From contig DDTM01000016.1 of the NCBI GenBank assembly GCA_002344075.1, positions 1 through 21,693 on the forward strand: a stretch of 21,693 nucleotides of DNA, given 5' to 3'. Under the pieces are notes generated by a model. It ran no database searches and had not been told where the DNA came from. It was given only the letters and a program-made list of their open reading frames with translations. Of the stretch, positions 8,529 through 14,945 are shown in pieces (position 1 is the first letter of the stretch; each line of letters begins with the position of its first letter). The translations under genes were made by a program, and so were the position numbers. This DNA is from Bacteroidetes bacterium UBA2364 (lineage in GTDB: Bacteria > Bacteroidota > Rhodothermia > Rhodothermales > UBA2364).

Positions 8529-9497
8529 ATGCCTCTTGCTTTTTTAACTGGCGGAACTGGATTTGTCGGAAGCCATTTGGCTGAAGCACTTTTGGCACAG
8601 GGTTATACCGTGCGCTGCTTGGTCCGTAAAGACTTGAAATGGTTAAAAGGACTACCTATTGAACCCGTTTGGGGTGGGATGGACGATAGAGACACCTTGG
8701 CTACCGCCTGTAAAGATGTGGATGAAGTCTATCATGTGGCCGGGTTAACCCGTTCTAAATATTGGTCGGATTTTGTAGAGGCAAATGTAAATGCCACCAC
8801 CCGATTATTGGACGTTCTGCGTCAAACAACCCCCCAAGTACGGAAAATAGTGGTCACGAGTAGTCAGGCAGCAAGTGGGCCTTCCGAGACGCCCCTCTCC
8901 GAGGAAGCACCGATGCGTCCCCTTAGCCAGTACGGCAAAAGCAAGGCGCTAATGGAAGAGGCCATACACCCCTATCTGCGCGACCTACCGATCACCATCG
9001 TGCGTCCACCATCGGTTTATGGCCCCCGCGAAGCCGATATTTTCACCTTCATCCAGTCCGTAAACCGTGGTTTTTGTCCAATTGTCGGAGAGGGGAATGT
9101 ACCGCAACTCAATTTGGTGTATGTGCGCGACTTGGTAGCAGGGATGATACAAGCCGCACACTCTGACCGTACTTCTGGCGAAACATATTTTTTAGGTAGC
9201 GAAGATTATAGCTGGCACCAGATCCGGGATACGGTTGCGTATGCACTGCAAAAAAAGCCCTTTACCCTGCATGTACCTGTTGGTTTTGTGGCGCCTTTGG
9301 GGGTTTTACTTGAAACCATTGCAGGATGGTTTGGAAAATACCCGCCTCTTAATCGTGAAAAAGCGAAGGAGGCGCAACACGTTTGGCGCTTATCCATCCA
9401 AAAGGCCAGAGACCACTTCGGTTATCATCCTGCAACGCCTCTTTATCAGGGCATGAAGGAAACAGTTGAGTGGTACCGGGCGCACAAATGGTTGTAA
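8529..9497 (+). CDS. NAD(P)-dependent epimerase/dehydratase (extended SDR)
   Basis: This 322-residue protein is an extended short-chain dehydrogenase/reductase. The cofactor-binding loop TGGTGFVGSHLAEALL is at residues 8-22, the conserved acidic and VYHVAGLTR segments follow, the active-site Ser block is IVVTSSQAA near 107-115, and the catalytic pair is Y135/K139 in SQYGKSK. RPPSVYGPRE and QLNLVYVRDLVAGM are typical of nucleotide-sugar epimerases, dihydroflavonol-4-reductase-like proteins and related sterol or hopanoid enzymes. The substrate cannot be assigned from sequence, because neighbours metG and a small lipoprotein give no pathway. Confidence 0.9.
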   Translation: MPLAFLTGGTGFVGSHLAEALLAQGYTVRCLVRKDLKWLKGLPIEPVWGGMDDRDTLATACKDVDEVYHVAGLTRSKYWSDFVEANVNATTRLLDVLRQTTPQVRKIVVTSSQAASGPSETPLSEEAPMRPLSQYGKSKALMEEAIHPYLRDLPITIVRPPSVYGPREADIFTFIQSVNRGFCPIVGEGNVPQLNLVYVRDLVAGMIQAAHSDRTSGETYFLGSEDYSWHQIRDTVAYALQKKPFTLHVPVGFVAPLGVLLETIAGWFGKYPPLNREKAKEAQHVWRLSIQKARDHFGYHPATPLYQGMKETVEWYRAHKWL

Positions 9498-9550
9498 TCT
9501 CATTGGTTATTGTCCGGTTATCAGGGGTACATCCAGAAAACACAGAACCT

Positions 9551-10042
9551 ATGAAATACGCCCGCTTTTTTGCTTTCGCTCTTTGTTTGTTGACAATTGG
9601 CTGCGATGCCAACCAATCTCCAACACCTTCAGAAGCAACGGTCACCGCAAAACGCAACAATGTTTTATGGAGTAGTATCGTTACACTCAAACCCAGCAGC
9701 TACAAATCGGGAGAAGTAGTAGCGCAAGCCTTTGATGTGGCTTCACAGCGTACCCTGCAACTTACGTTCCCCTTAAAAGAGGGCGCAACAACGCTCAATG
9801 CAGAAATGACCGGACTGTGGGATTTAGGGTTGTGCCTGCCTACCAATAAATTTTTGTTAGACACTTCTGTCAATCCCAGTGTTGTAGTACGTTACATCAA
9901 CGGAGACGCTTCGCGCATTTCGGTTACCTTCACTGCTGCTTTCCGGAATAGTCAAAACCTTAGTGAAACGGTCCAGTTTATCAATGGAACCTTTGAAGTG
10001 CGTTTGAGTAAAGATGCTTTTTCGTATTGTATCGAAGGATAA
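9551..10042 (+). CDS. Small lipoprotein of unknown function
   Basis: A 163-residue predicted lipoprotein: MKYARFFAFALCLLTIGC is a signal peptide with Cys18 in the lipobox, followed by a Ser/Thr/Pro-rich tether. The mature part is beta-rich (alternating hydrophobics, for example VVVRYINGDASRISVTFTAA, and a closing NGTFEVRL strand). It resembles the small single-domain beta lipoproteins common in Bacteroidota, such as the DUF6252 type, but I cannot assign a family with confidence. The frame is open from 9470, overlapping the epimerase gene, but the ATG at 9551 places the signal peptide correctly and leaves a 53-base gap. It is the last plus-strand gene before the convergent PspC-type gene. Confidence 0.75.
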   Translation: MKYARFFAFALCLLTIGCDANQSPTPSEATVTAKRNNVLWSSIVTLKPSSYKSGEVVAQAFDVASQRTLQLTFPLKEGATTLNAEMTGLWDLGLCLPTNKFLLDTSVNPSVVVRYINGDASRISVTFTAAFRNSQNLSETVQFINGTFEVRLSKDAFSYCIEG

Positions 10043-10043
10043 G

Positions 10044-10065
10044 AAAAAGCGGGGTTGTGCCCCAC
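10044..10065 (-). terminator. Intrinsic terminator of the PspC-domain gene
   Basis: On the minus strand a GTGGGG / CCCCGC stem (one T-G pair) with a CACAA loop is followed by TTTTT. It lies in the short convergent gap between the lipoprotein stop at 10042 and the PspC-gene stop at 10088. There is no T-run on the plus side. Confidence 0.65.
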
Positions 10066-10087
10066 CCCTCTCAGAAACAAATTGTGT

Positions 10088-10279
10088 TTACCGGGCATTA
10101 TCCGGCATAATGGCGCCAGCAATGACGTATAATACTATGCCAGGCAAAAAACCGGTAAAAAACGTGCCAAATGCAACACCTACCCGCACCCAAGTGGGAT
10201 CCACATTCAAATAGGCGGCGAGGCCAGCACATACGCCTAAGACTTTTTTATTGTCCGAAGATTTAACAAGGTACTTCAT
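10088..10279 (-). CDS. PspC domain-containing small membrane protein
   Basis: This 63-residue protein consists of little more than a PspC domain. KKVLGVCAGLAAYLNVDPTWVRV is the conserved N-terminal part and a single hydrophobic helix (FFTGFLPGIVLYVIAGAIM) follows. PspC proteins sit in the inner membrane and are linked to envelope stress or anti-sigma-type signalling in other bacteria. Here the domain is free-standing with no pspA/pspB neighbour, which is a common arrangement in Bacteroidota. The start ATG follows an AT-rich leader without a Shine-Dalgarno sequence, and the gene has its own terminator. Confidence 0.9.
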   Translation of the reverse strand: MKYLVKSSDNKKVLGVCAGLAAYLNVDPTWVRVGVAFGTFFTGFLPGIVLYVIAGAIMPDNAR

Positions 10280-10377
10280 GATGATTGTAATTGATGATTG
10301 ATTACTCGTATATCGTTACGGAAAAAAGAAAGTTACAACGATGAAGGATCGCGGCCAGATCGGGCTATCGCATGAAC

Positions 10378-10408
10378 AAAAAAAGGGCCTCCTCCGTTTG
10401 AGGCCCTT
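10378..10408 (-). terminator. Intrinsic terminator of nrdJ
   Basis: A perfect nine-base stem, AAGGGCCTC / GAGGCCCTT, with an eight-base loop is followed on the minus strand by a run of seven T (A-run 10378-10384 on plus). It lies 17 bases beyond the nrdJ stop codon. Confidence 0.9.
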
Positions 10409-10424
10409 CTCATCCTGAACTCAT

Positions 10425-13373
10425 TTATGAACAACCTGTTGTAGTTCCGCAATTCATACATTTATAGCACGATCCACTCCGAACCGTAATAGAGCCACAC
10501 GAAGGACAACCGGGAGCATCGGCTTGATTTTGGAATGCCGTTTGGCTACTTGATTTAAGTGGATTTACGCCCGAAGACGTGTCCACATGCACCGATACGG
10601 CTAATTCATTCACATTGGTAGATTCACTACCGTCGCTTAGATCAGGTGGATTTGTAAAGTGGAACGGATCTTCGGCTTCCTCCACCTCGTGCCCTACAAA
10701 CTTCAGTGCCATCCAACGGAATATATAATCGGTGATGGATTTGGCCATTGGGATTTGTGGGTTGTGGGTAAATCCGCTTGGCTCAAACCGCATATGACTA
10801 AATTTCTCGCATAGGGCATCTACCGGAACGCCATATTGTAATGCCAGCGAAATGGCCGTGGCAAAAGCATCCATCATACCGGAAATGGTAGAACCTTGTT
10901 TGGCCATGGTAATGAATATCTCGCCCGGCTTTTTAGTATCGGGATATAATCCCACATGCAGATAACCTTCGTGTCCAGCCACCGAAAATTTGTGCGTCAG
11001 CGAAGGGCGTTCGTCCGGTAAGCGGCGGCGCGTGGGTTTATACACCACTTTTTCCACGATTTTCTCGATCACTTCGGGCGTTGTAGTAGTAGGTGCAGCG
11101 CCATCGCCCGAAGAAGAAACACCCGATTTTTGGGTATTACCACCTTTTTTAGTAGCCAAAGGTTGGCTCCGCTTCGAGTTTTCTCGGTAGATGGCCACAG
11201 CTTTGAGACCTAAGCGCCAACCTTCCACATACGTTTCCGCTATTTCCTCGATCGTAGCGGATTCTGGGACATTGACCGTTTTGCTAATGGCTCCTGATAT
11301 AAAAGGCTGACATGCGGCCATCATCCTAAGATGGCCCAGGTGGTGGATAAACCGTGACCCATTATAAGGCTTAAAAGCACAATCAAAAATGGGTAAATGA
11401 TGTTGCTTTAGGTGGGGCGCACCTTCTATAGTGTCTTGTTGGTCTATGTAGGCAAGGATTTTCTCAATTTGTACCGTGGGATAGCCCAAGTGTTGCAGTG
11501 CCTGTGGAACAGTATTATTGACAATCTTGAGCATCCCGTCGCCTCGTCCGGCCAAGAGTTTGTATTTTACCAAGGCAATATCTGGCTCTATCCCTGTGGT
11601 ATCGCAATCCATCATAAATCCTATTGTACCTGTAGGCGCCAGCACGGTGGATTGTGCATTTCTATAACCATGTTGTTTACCAAGGGTTAGGCATATGTCC
11701 CAAGATTCCTGTGCGGCAGTGCGAAGTGCCATAGGGCAGGAGGGGTCTATATCAAGGACGGCTTTGCGGTGCATCTGCATCACGCCAAGCATGGCCTCAC
11801 GATTTTTCTCGAAGGCTGTAAAAGGTCCAATTTGCGGATTGGCGGCAATTTCGGCACTGCGGGCATACGCCTCTGCGGTCATGATGCTCATAATCGCACC
11901 AGCGACCCCACGACCTTCTGGAGAGTCGTAGGGTACACCCATCGCCATAATAAACGCACCAAGATTGGCAAAGCCCAATCCCAATGGCCGGAAATCGTGC
12001 GAATTCTGGGTGATACCTGGAGAAGGATAGCCTGCATTGTCCACTAAAATCTCTTGAGCGGTAATAAAAATGCGACAAGCAGCCCGATAGCGCTCCACAT
12101 CCAGCGTCCCATCCTCCAACTGAAACTGCCGAAGATTCAACGAGGCCAAGTTACACGCAGAATTGTCCACGTGCATGTATTCCGAACAAGGGTTACTGGA
12201 ATTAATAGGGCCGGAATGAGGGACAGTGTGCCATTTCTGGATCGTGTCTTCGTACTGGATGCCCGGATCACCACAAATATGGGTTCCTTCTGCAATCTTG
12301 AGCAAGAGTTTGTGCGCGTCGGTCTCGCCAAGCACCTCTCCAGACTGAGCGGCCCGAAGTGGATAGGCCCGATGATGCGTGGCCGCTTCCATAAACGCAT
12401 CGTCCACCCGAACCGATTGGTTCACGTTCTGAAAAGCGACCGAACCATACGCCGGACCGTTAAAGGAGCCATCGTACCCTTCCTCAATCAAAGCCCACGC
12501 CTTTTTTTCTTCCTCTGGTTTTGCCGCCACAAATTCCTCGATGTCTGGATGCCAAACTTTAAGTGTTTGCATAATGGCTGCACGACGGGTTTTGCCACCA
12601 GATTTTATGGTCCCACCCGTTGCATCTTGTACACGCATAAAGCTCACAGGGCCACTCGGACGGCCACCACCCGAAAGTTTCTCTTGCGACGAGCGGAGCT
12701 TAGACCAGTCTGCACCCACACCCGATCCATACTTGAATAGACGCGCACTCTCGGCCATCAACTTCCAAATGTCTTCTATCGAGTCTTCTACGGCAATAAT
12801 AAAACATGCAGAGCCTTGGGGATACGCATATGGATCTACATCCACTACCTTCCCCAACGCACGATCCCACCCCCAAATCGTTTTTCCGCTCGTATCCTGA
12901 ATACCATATTGATGATAAAGCCCCACATTAAACCAGACGGGCGAGTTAAACGCGCCGTACTGATTTACGCAAAGCCATGTCAGCTCGTCATAAAAACGTT
13001 CGGCGTCTTCATCTGTGGCAAAATAATGTTGCGCCTTGCCCCAATCGGTGATGGTACGTGTTACGCGGTGTACCAACTGGCGGAACGAATGCTCGCGGCC
13101 CCCGTCTTTTGGAGAACGCCCAGACGCACCAACATCACCGTAAAAATATTTACTTGCCACAATATTTGAGGCCAAAAGGCTCATTGCTTGTGGCATTTCG
13201 ATGTGGCATTGTTCAAAAATGACTTCTCCTTTATGGTTTTTGATGCTCGCGGTACGAGTTTCCCATTGTACGCTGTCAAATGGGGATTTTCCTTCTATAG
13301 AGAAGGTGCGGGTAATAACAAGACCTTTTTTTAGGTCCTTTTCCAAGGGGCGGTGGGTAGGTTTTGCAGGCAT
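10425..13373 (-). CDS. nrdJ: Adenosylcobalamin-dependent (class II) ribonucleotide reductase
   Basis: Vitamin B12-dependent ribonucleotide reductase converts ribonucleotides to deoxyribonucleotides with a cobalamin-generated thiyl radical and needs no oxygen. The 982-residue length fits the large NrdJ form. Visible landmarks are NSPVWFNVGLY, the SGGGRPSGPVSFMRVQDATG block with SGGKTRRAAIMQTL, the active-site NPCSEYMHVDNSACNLASLNL segment carrying Asn-Pro-Cys-Ser-Glu, and APTGTIGFMMDCDTTGIEPD. A basic and Ser-rich linker leads to the Zn-ribbon-like tail CPSCGSITVRSGSCYKCMNC ending GCS, whose cysteines are expected to reduce the active site. The ATG at 13373 starts a short extension before the core. 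The upstream region carries two DnaA-box-like sites. No other nrd gene is in the window. Confidence 0.97.
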   Translation of the reverse strand: MPAKPTHRPLEKDLKKGLVITRTFSIEGKSPFDSVQWETRTASIKNHKGEVIFEQCHIEMPQAMSLLASNIVASKYFYGDVGASGRSPKDGGREHSFRQLVHRVTRTITDWGKAQHYFATDEDAERFYDELTWLCVNQYGAFNSPVWFNVGLYHQYGIQDTSGKTIWGWDRALGKVVDVDPYAYPQGSACFIIAVEDSIEDIWKLMAESARLFKYGSGVGADWSKLRSSQEKLSGGGRPSGPVSFMRVQDATGGTIKSGGKTRRAAIMQTLKVWHPDIEEFVAAKPEEEKKAWALIEEGYDGSFNGPAYGSVAFQNVNQSVRVDDAFMEAATHHRAYPLRAAQSGEVLGETDAHKLLLKIAEGTHICGDPGIQYEDTIQKWHTVPHSGPINSSNPCSEYMHVDNSACNLASLNLRQFQLEDGTLDVERYRAACRIFITAQEILVDNAGYPSPGITQNSHDFRPLGLGFANLGAFIMAMGVPYDSPEGRGVAGAIMSIMTAEAYARSAEIAANPQIGPFTAFEKNREAMLGVMQMHRKAVLDIDPSCPMALRTAAQESWDICLTLGKQHGYRNAQSTVLAPTGTIGFMMDCDTTGIEPDIALVKYKLLAGRGDGMLKIVNNTVPQALQHLGYPTVQIEKILAYIDQQDTIEGAPHLKQHHLPIFDCAFKPYNGSRFIHHLGHLRMMAACQPFISGAISKTVNVPESATIEEIAETYVEGWRLGLKAVAIYRENSKRSQPLATKKGGNTQKSGVSSSGDGAAPTTTTPEVIEKIVEKVVYKPTRRRLPDERPSLTHKFSVAGHEGYLHVGLYPDTKKPGEIFITMAKQGSTISGMMDAFATAISLALQYGVPVDALCEKFSHMRFEPSGFTHNPQIPMAKSITDYIFRWMALKFVGHEVEEAEDPFHFTNPPDLSDGSESTNVNELAVSVHVDTSSGVNPLKSSSQTAFQNQADAPGCPSCGSITVRSGSCYKCMNCGTTTGCS

Positions 13374-13584
13374 GATTTTATGTTAAGTCGTTAAAGTGGA
13401 AAAACAAGGAGATCCGTTATTGAGCACACGAAACAAAGCCCAAGTACCGTTTCCAGAAGGGGTTTATCTTGTATTGCATGTGGAACACGGGCGCTTTGCC
13501 AGAGGAAGCGTGTTTTTTGCGGATAAAGGATATGGGCGAGGCCCGATGAAATAAAGCAAACTTTTCACTGCTATACAAGCAAAC

Positions 13585-13615
13585 TTGTCCACAACTCATA
13601 TTGTTTTTGTCCACA
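13585..13615 (+). promoter_or_regulatory. Two DnaA-box-like sites (TTGTCCACA) upstream of nrdJ
   Basis: TTGTCCACA occurs at 13585-13593 and again at 13607-13615, in the same orientation with starts 22 bases apart, about two helical turns. It differs from the DnaA box TTATCCACA at one position, and Gly-type variants TTGTCCACA are used as DnaA boxes in several bacteria. A third, weaker match is TTATCCGCA on the minus strand at 13518-13526. They lie about 210-240 bases before the nrdJ start. DnaA control of a ribonucleotide reductase gene is known for nrdAB of E. coli; here it is inferred. Confidence 0.45.
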
Positions 13616-13688
13616 CATATACTGGCAACAAGGCGTACAAAGATCATAACCACTTAGTGGGGTTCTTGGCACATTCAAACGAAAAGGT

Positions 13689-13718
13689 ACTGGTGCAAAG
13701 GGGAGGGCGCCAGTTTTT
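13689..13718 (+). terminator. Orphan intrinsic terminator upstream of the small-gene cluster
   Basis: ACTGGTGC (13689-13696) pairs with GCGCCAGT (13707-13714), with one T-G pair and a purine-rich ten-base loop, followed by TTTTT. The orientation is plus-strand. No plus-strand gene ends upstream within 3 kb, so it either ends a small untranslated RNA or acts in a leader. Confidence 0.6.
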
Positions 13719-13750
13719 ATAGACAATCAATAACGGATACAATAGAAAGT

Positions 13751-13780
13751 TTGACCAGCTCGGTTATGTCAAGTAGCTAT
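13751..13780 (+). promoter_or_regulatory. Candidate promoter of the small-membrane-protein cluster
   Basis: TTGACC at 13751 and the TAGCTATTTTG stretch starting at 13774, 17 bases later, resemble a -35/-33 element plus a Bacteroidota-like -7 element. It would start transcription about 30 bases before the ATG at 13820. The match to either consensus is partial. Confidence 0.28.
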
Positions 13781-13819
13781 TTTGTTGTATCTTGTATTCT
13801 TCACATCAATACGCTCGTT

Positions 13820-14092
13820 ATGTCTCTTGCTGTACGGAAAATCTTATGGGCAAATGGCATTATTTGGTTAACATTAGCCATTGTCACGTTCGCTACAGCA
13901 ATTGGTGATAACTACGACACCGCTATTGCTTTTATATTTCTCATCATCGGCCCATTCTTAATTTGCTTATTACTGGGCTTTTTCATGGTGTTTACGTCTT
14001 CTGTGGAAGAGAGGAACAGTATTTTGTTTTCAGAACTAAAGGCAAGATTGTTAACCTTAGCGACGTCTAATACAGCCCTTACACTTTCTTGA
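13820..14092 (+). CDS. Small membrane protein, tandem paralogue 1
   Basis: A 90-residue protein of unknown function with two clear membrane helices (about residues 8-28 and 36-58). It is a paralogue of the next gene: both share N-G-x-I-W-L near residue 12, N-Y at 31-32, and a second helix ending in V-F-T, and they align over the full length with a single one-residue gap. The C-terminal third, a hydrophobic helix in the second copy, is more polar here (SELKARLLTLATSNTALTLS). A TTG-started extension back to 13751 would run through the candidate promoter and has no counterpart in the paralogue, so the ATG at 13820 is the better start. The next gene follows after 13 bases. Confidence 0.75.
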   Translation: MSLAVRKILWANGIIWLTLAIVTFATAIGDNYDTAIAFIFLIIGPFLICLLLGFFMVFTSSVEERNSILFSELKARLLTLATSNTALTLS

Positions 14093-14105
14093 CAATTAAA
14101 CCACC

Positions 14106-14375
14106 ATGAGCACGACATCCAAAGGTCTGTTATTTTTCAATGGTATGATCTGGTTGCTACTGGTTATCGGCATGATCATTTATGCCAATCATCAAAACTA
14201 TTACGCGGTCACCTTTCTGCTGTTCATGTATATTCAGGTCACCTTTTGTTTGGTAATGGGGCTTATTTTGGTTTTTACCCCCTATACACATGCTGGAAAA
14301 GGCTTATTATTATCTGGTGTATTGGTTGGCACTTTAACCCTCATGGCTTCGGGATATTTATTGGGTTTTAGATAA
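14106..14375 (+). CDS. Small membrane protein, tandem paralogue 2
   Basis: An 89-residue protein with three predicted membrane helices (about residues 8-27, 33-57 and 66-87). It is the better preserved member of a tandem pair with the preceding gene, sharing the NGxIWL and NY motifs and the G-x-x-x-V-F-T end of helix 2. I do not recognise a named family. The spacing of 13 bases before it and 19 bases after it suggests a three-gene transcription unit with the following soluble protein. Confidence 0.78.
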   Translation: MSTTSKGLLFFNGMIWLLLVIGMIIYANHQNYYAVTFLLFMYIQVTFCLVMGLILVFTPYTHAGKGLLLSGVLVGTLTLMASGYLLGFR

Positions 14376-14394
14376 ATCTTTGTTTTTTTAGATT

Positions 14395-14748
14395 ATGGTA
14401 GAAAGTGTTTCGGCTATTGGATGGTGGGCACAAGAAGGTGTTGGGCGTGTAGAAATGGAAAGCCTGCGCATTAGCATTGGAGAGGGACAAATTTCCGGCT
14501 CTGGGATAGATGAGGTCGGGCTTTTTACGTTCGAGGGCAAAATAGATGAAGCCATGCGGATACGGATGCGCAAAATATACATTGGCGCGCATAAAGTACT
14601 TTATACTGGACGTTACGACACGTCTGCCGGGCGACTGTGGGGTATATGGCACATTCCCGACGATAGAGGTCCATGGGAGATTATACTAAAGCAAAGCCTT
14701 ACAGAAAAGTTAATACGGTCCAAAGAAAACGTCGCCCGTATAGGATGA
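14395..14748 (+). CDS. Conserved hypothetical protein, small beta-rich domain
   Basis: A 117-residue protein without signal peptide or membrane helix. It has a patterned, probably beta-barrel domain: GWWAQEGVGRVEMESLRISI, then GEGQISGSGIDEVGLFTFEG, then KIYIGAHKVLYTGRYD and GRLWGIWHIPDDRGPWEI. I recall this Gly-x-Gly-x-Asp-x-x-Gly-x-Phe ... Lys-x-Tyr-x-Gly-x-His-x-Val-x-Tyr-x-Gly ... Gly-x-Trp layout from conserved bacterial proteins without an assigned function, but I cannot name the family. It follows two small membrane-protein genes with 19 bases spacing. A ligand-binding or assembly role would be a guess. Confidence 0.75.
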   Translation: MVESVSAIGWWAQEGVGRVEMESLRISIGEGQISGSGIDEVGLFTFEGKIDEAMRIRMRKIYIGAHKVLYTGRYDTSAGRLWGIWHIPDDRGPWEIILKQSLTEKLIRSKENVARIG

Positions 14749-14837
14749 AACGAGGGTTGAGGAGTCTGAATTTAGGCTTTATGTAATACCTTGTAAAACC
14801 CTTATATAACGCACTGCTTTAAAAAACAAGATGAATG

Positions 14838-14854
14838 AGCATGGACATGCTTTT
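14838..14854 (+). terminator. Weak candidate terminator after the small-gene cluster
   Basis: AGCAT / ATGCT with a GGAC loop is followed by TTT and preceded by an A-rich run. The stem is only five bases, so this is a possible end of the three-gene cluster before asnB, not a firm one. Confidence 0.3.
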
Positions 14855-14945
14855 ACCCTCGATAATTTCCCCGCCAGATAAAATATTGCAAAACTAACTT
14901 TATTACTAACAAAACTATCATAGATAAATACTAAAGCAATAAATA

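Larger units (their letters stand above)
13412..13738. repeat. Perfect 12-base inverted repeat, arms 315 bases apart
   Basis: ATCCGTTATTGA at 13412-13423 is the exact reverse complement of TCAATAACGGAT at 13727-13738. The two arms bracket most of the nrdJ upstream region including the DnaA-box-like sites and the orphan terminator. The immediate flanks (GGAG on the left, ACAA on the right) are not a target-site duplication, so a transposon origin is not supported. Confidence 0.55.
13374..13819. other. 446-base intergenic region between nrdJ and the small-gene cluster
   Basis: I find no convincing gene here. The longest frame, minus strand 13417-13653, has no domain, no signal and no composition that suggests coding. 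The stretch does hold two TTGTCCACA repeats (13585-13615), a plus-strand intrinsic terminator (13689-13718) with no gene ahead of it, a perfect 12-base inverted repeat at its two ends (13412-13423 and 13727-13738), and a candidate promoter at 13751-13780 for the cluster that follows. It must also contain the nrdJ promoter, for which I see no exact TAnnTTTG match on the minus strand. Confidence 0.7.

Noticed and set aside
13318..13345. GACC / GGTC hairpin with a poly-T loop near the nrdJ start
   Set aside because: It lies within the coding sequence (Asp-Leu-Lys-Lys-Gly) and is explained by codon choice.
13567..13630. Two sequences vaguely like NrdR boxes upstream of nrdJ
   Set aside because: The cores are 46 bases apart, not the usual spacing of about 31, and the matches to the NrdR consensus are poor.
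13417..13653. Open frame of 78 residues on the minus strand upstream of nrdJ
   Set aside because: No recognisable domain, no leader or signal, and unusual residue mix. It lies across the DnaA-box-like sites, so it is probably not a gene.
13374..13680. Possible cobalamin riboswitch ahead of the B12-dependent nrdJ
   Set aside because: I could not find the conserved B12-box or its usual partners on the minus strand; a covariance-model search would settle it.
13820..14092. Possible frameshift at the polar C-terminus of membrane paralogue 1
   Set aside because: The C-terminus still aligns in frame with the second paralogue (shared S, L and LTL positions), and the other frames give no better match.
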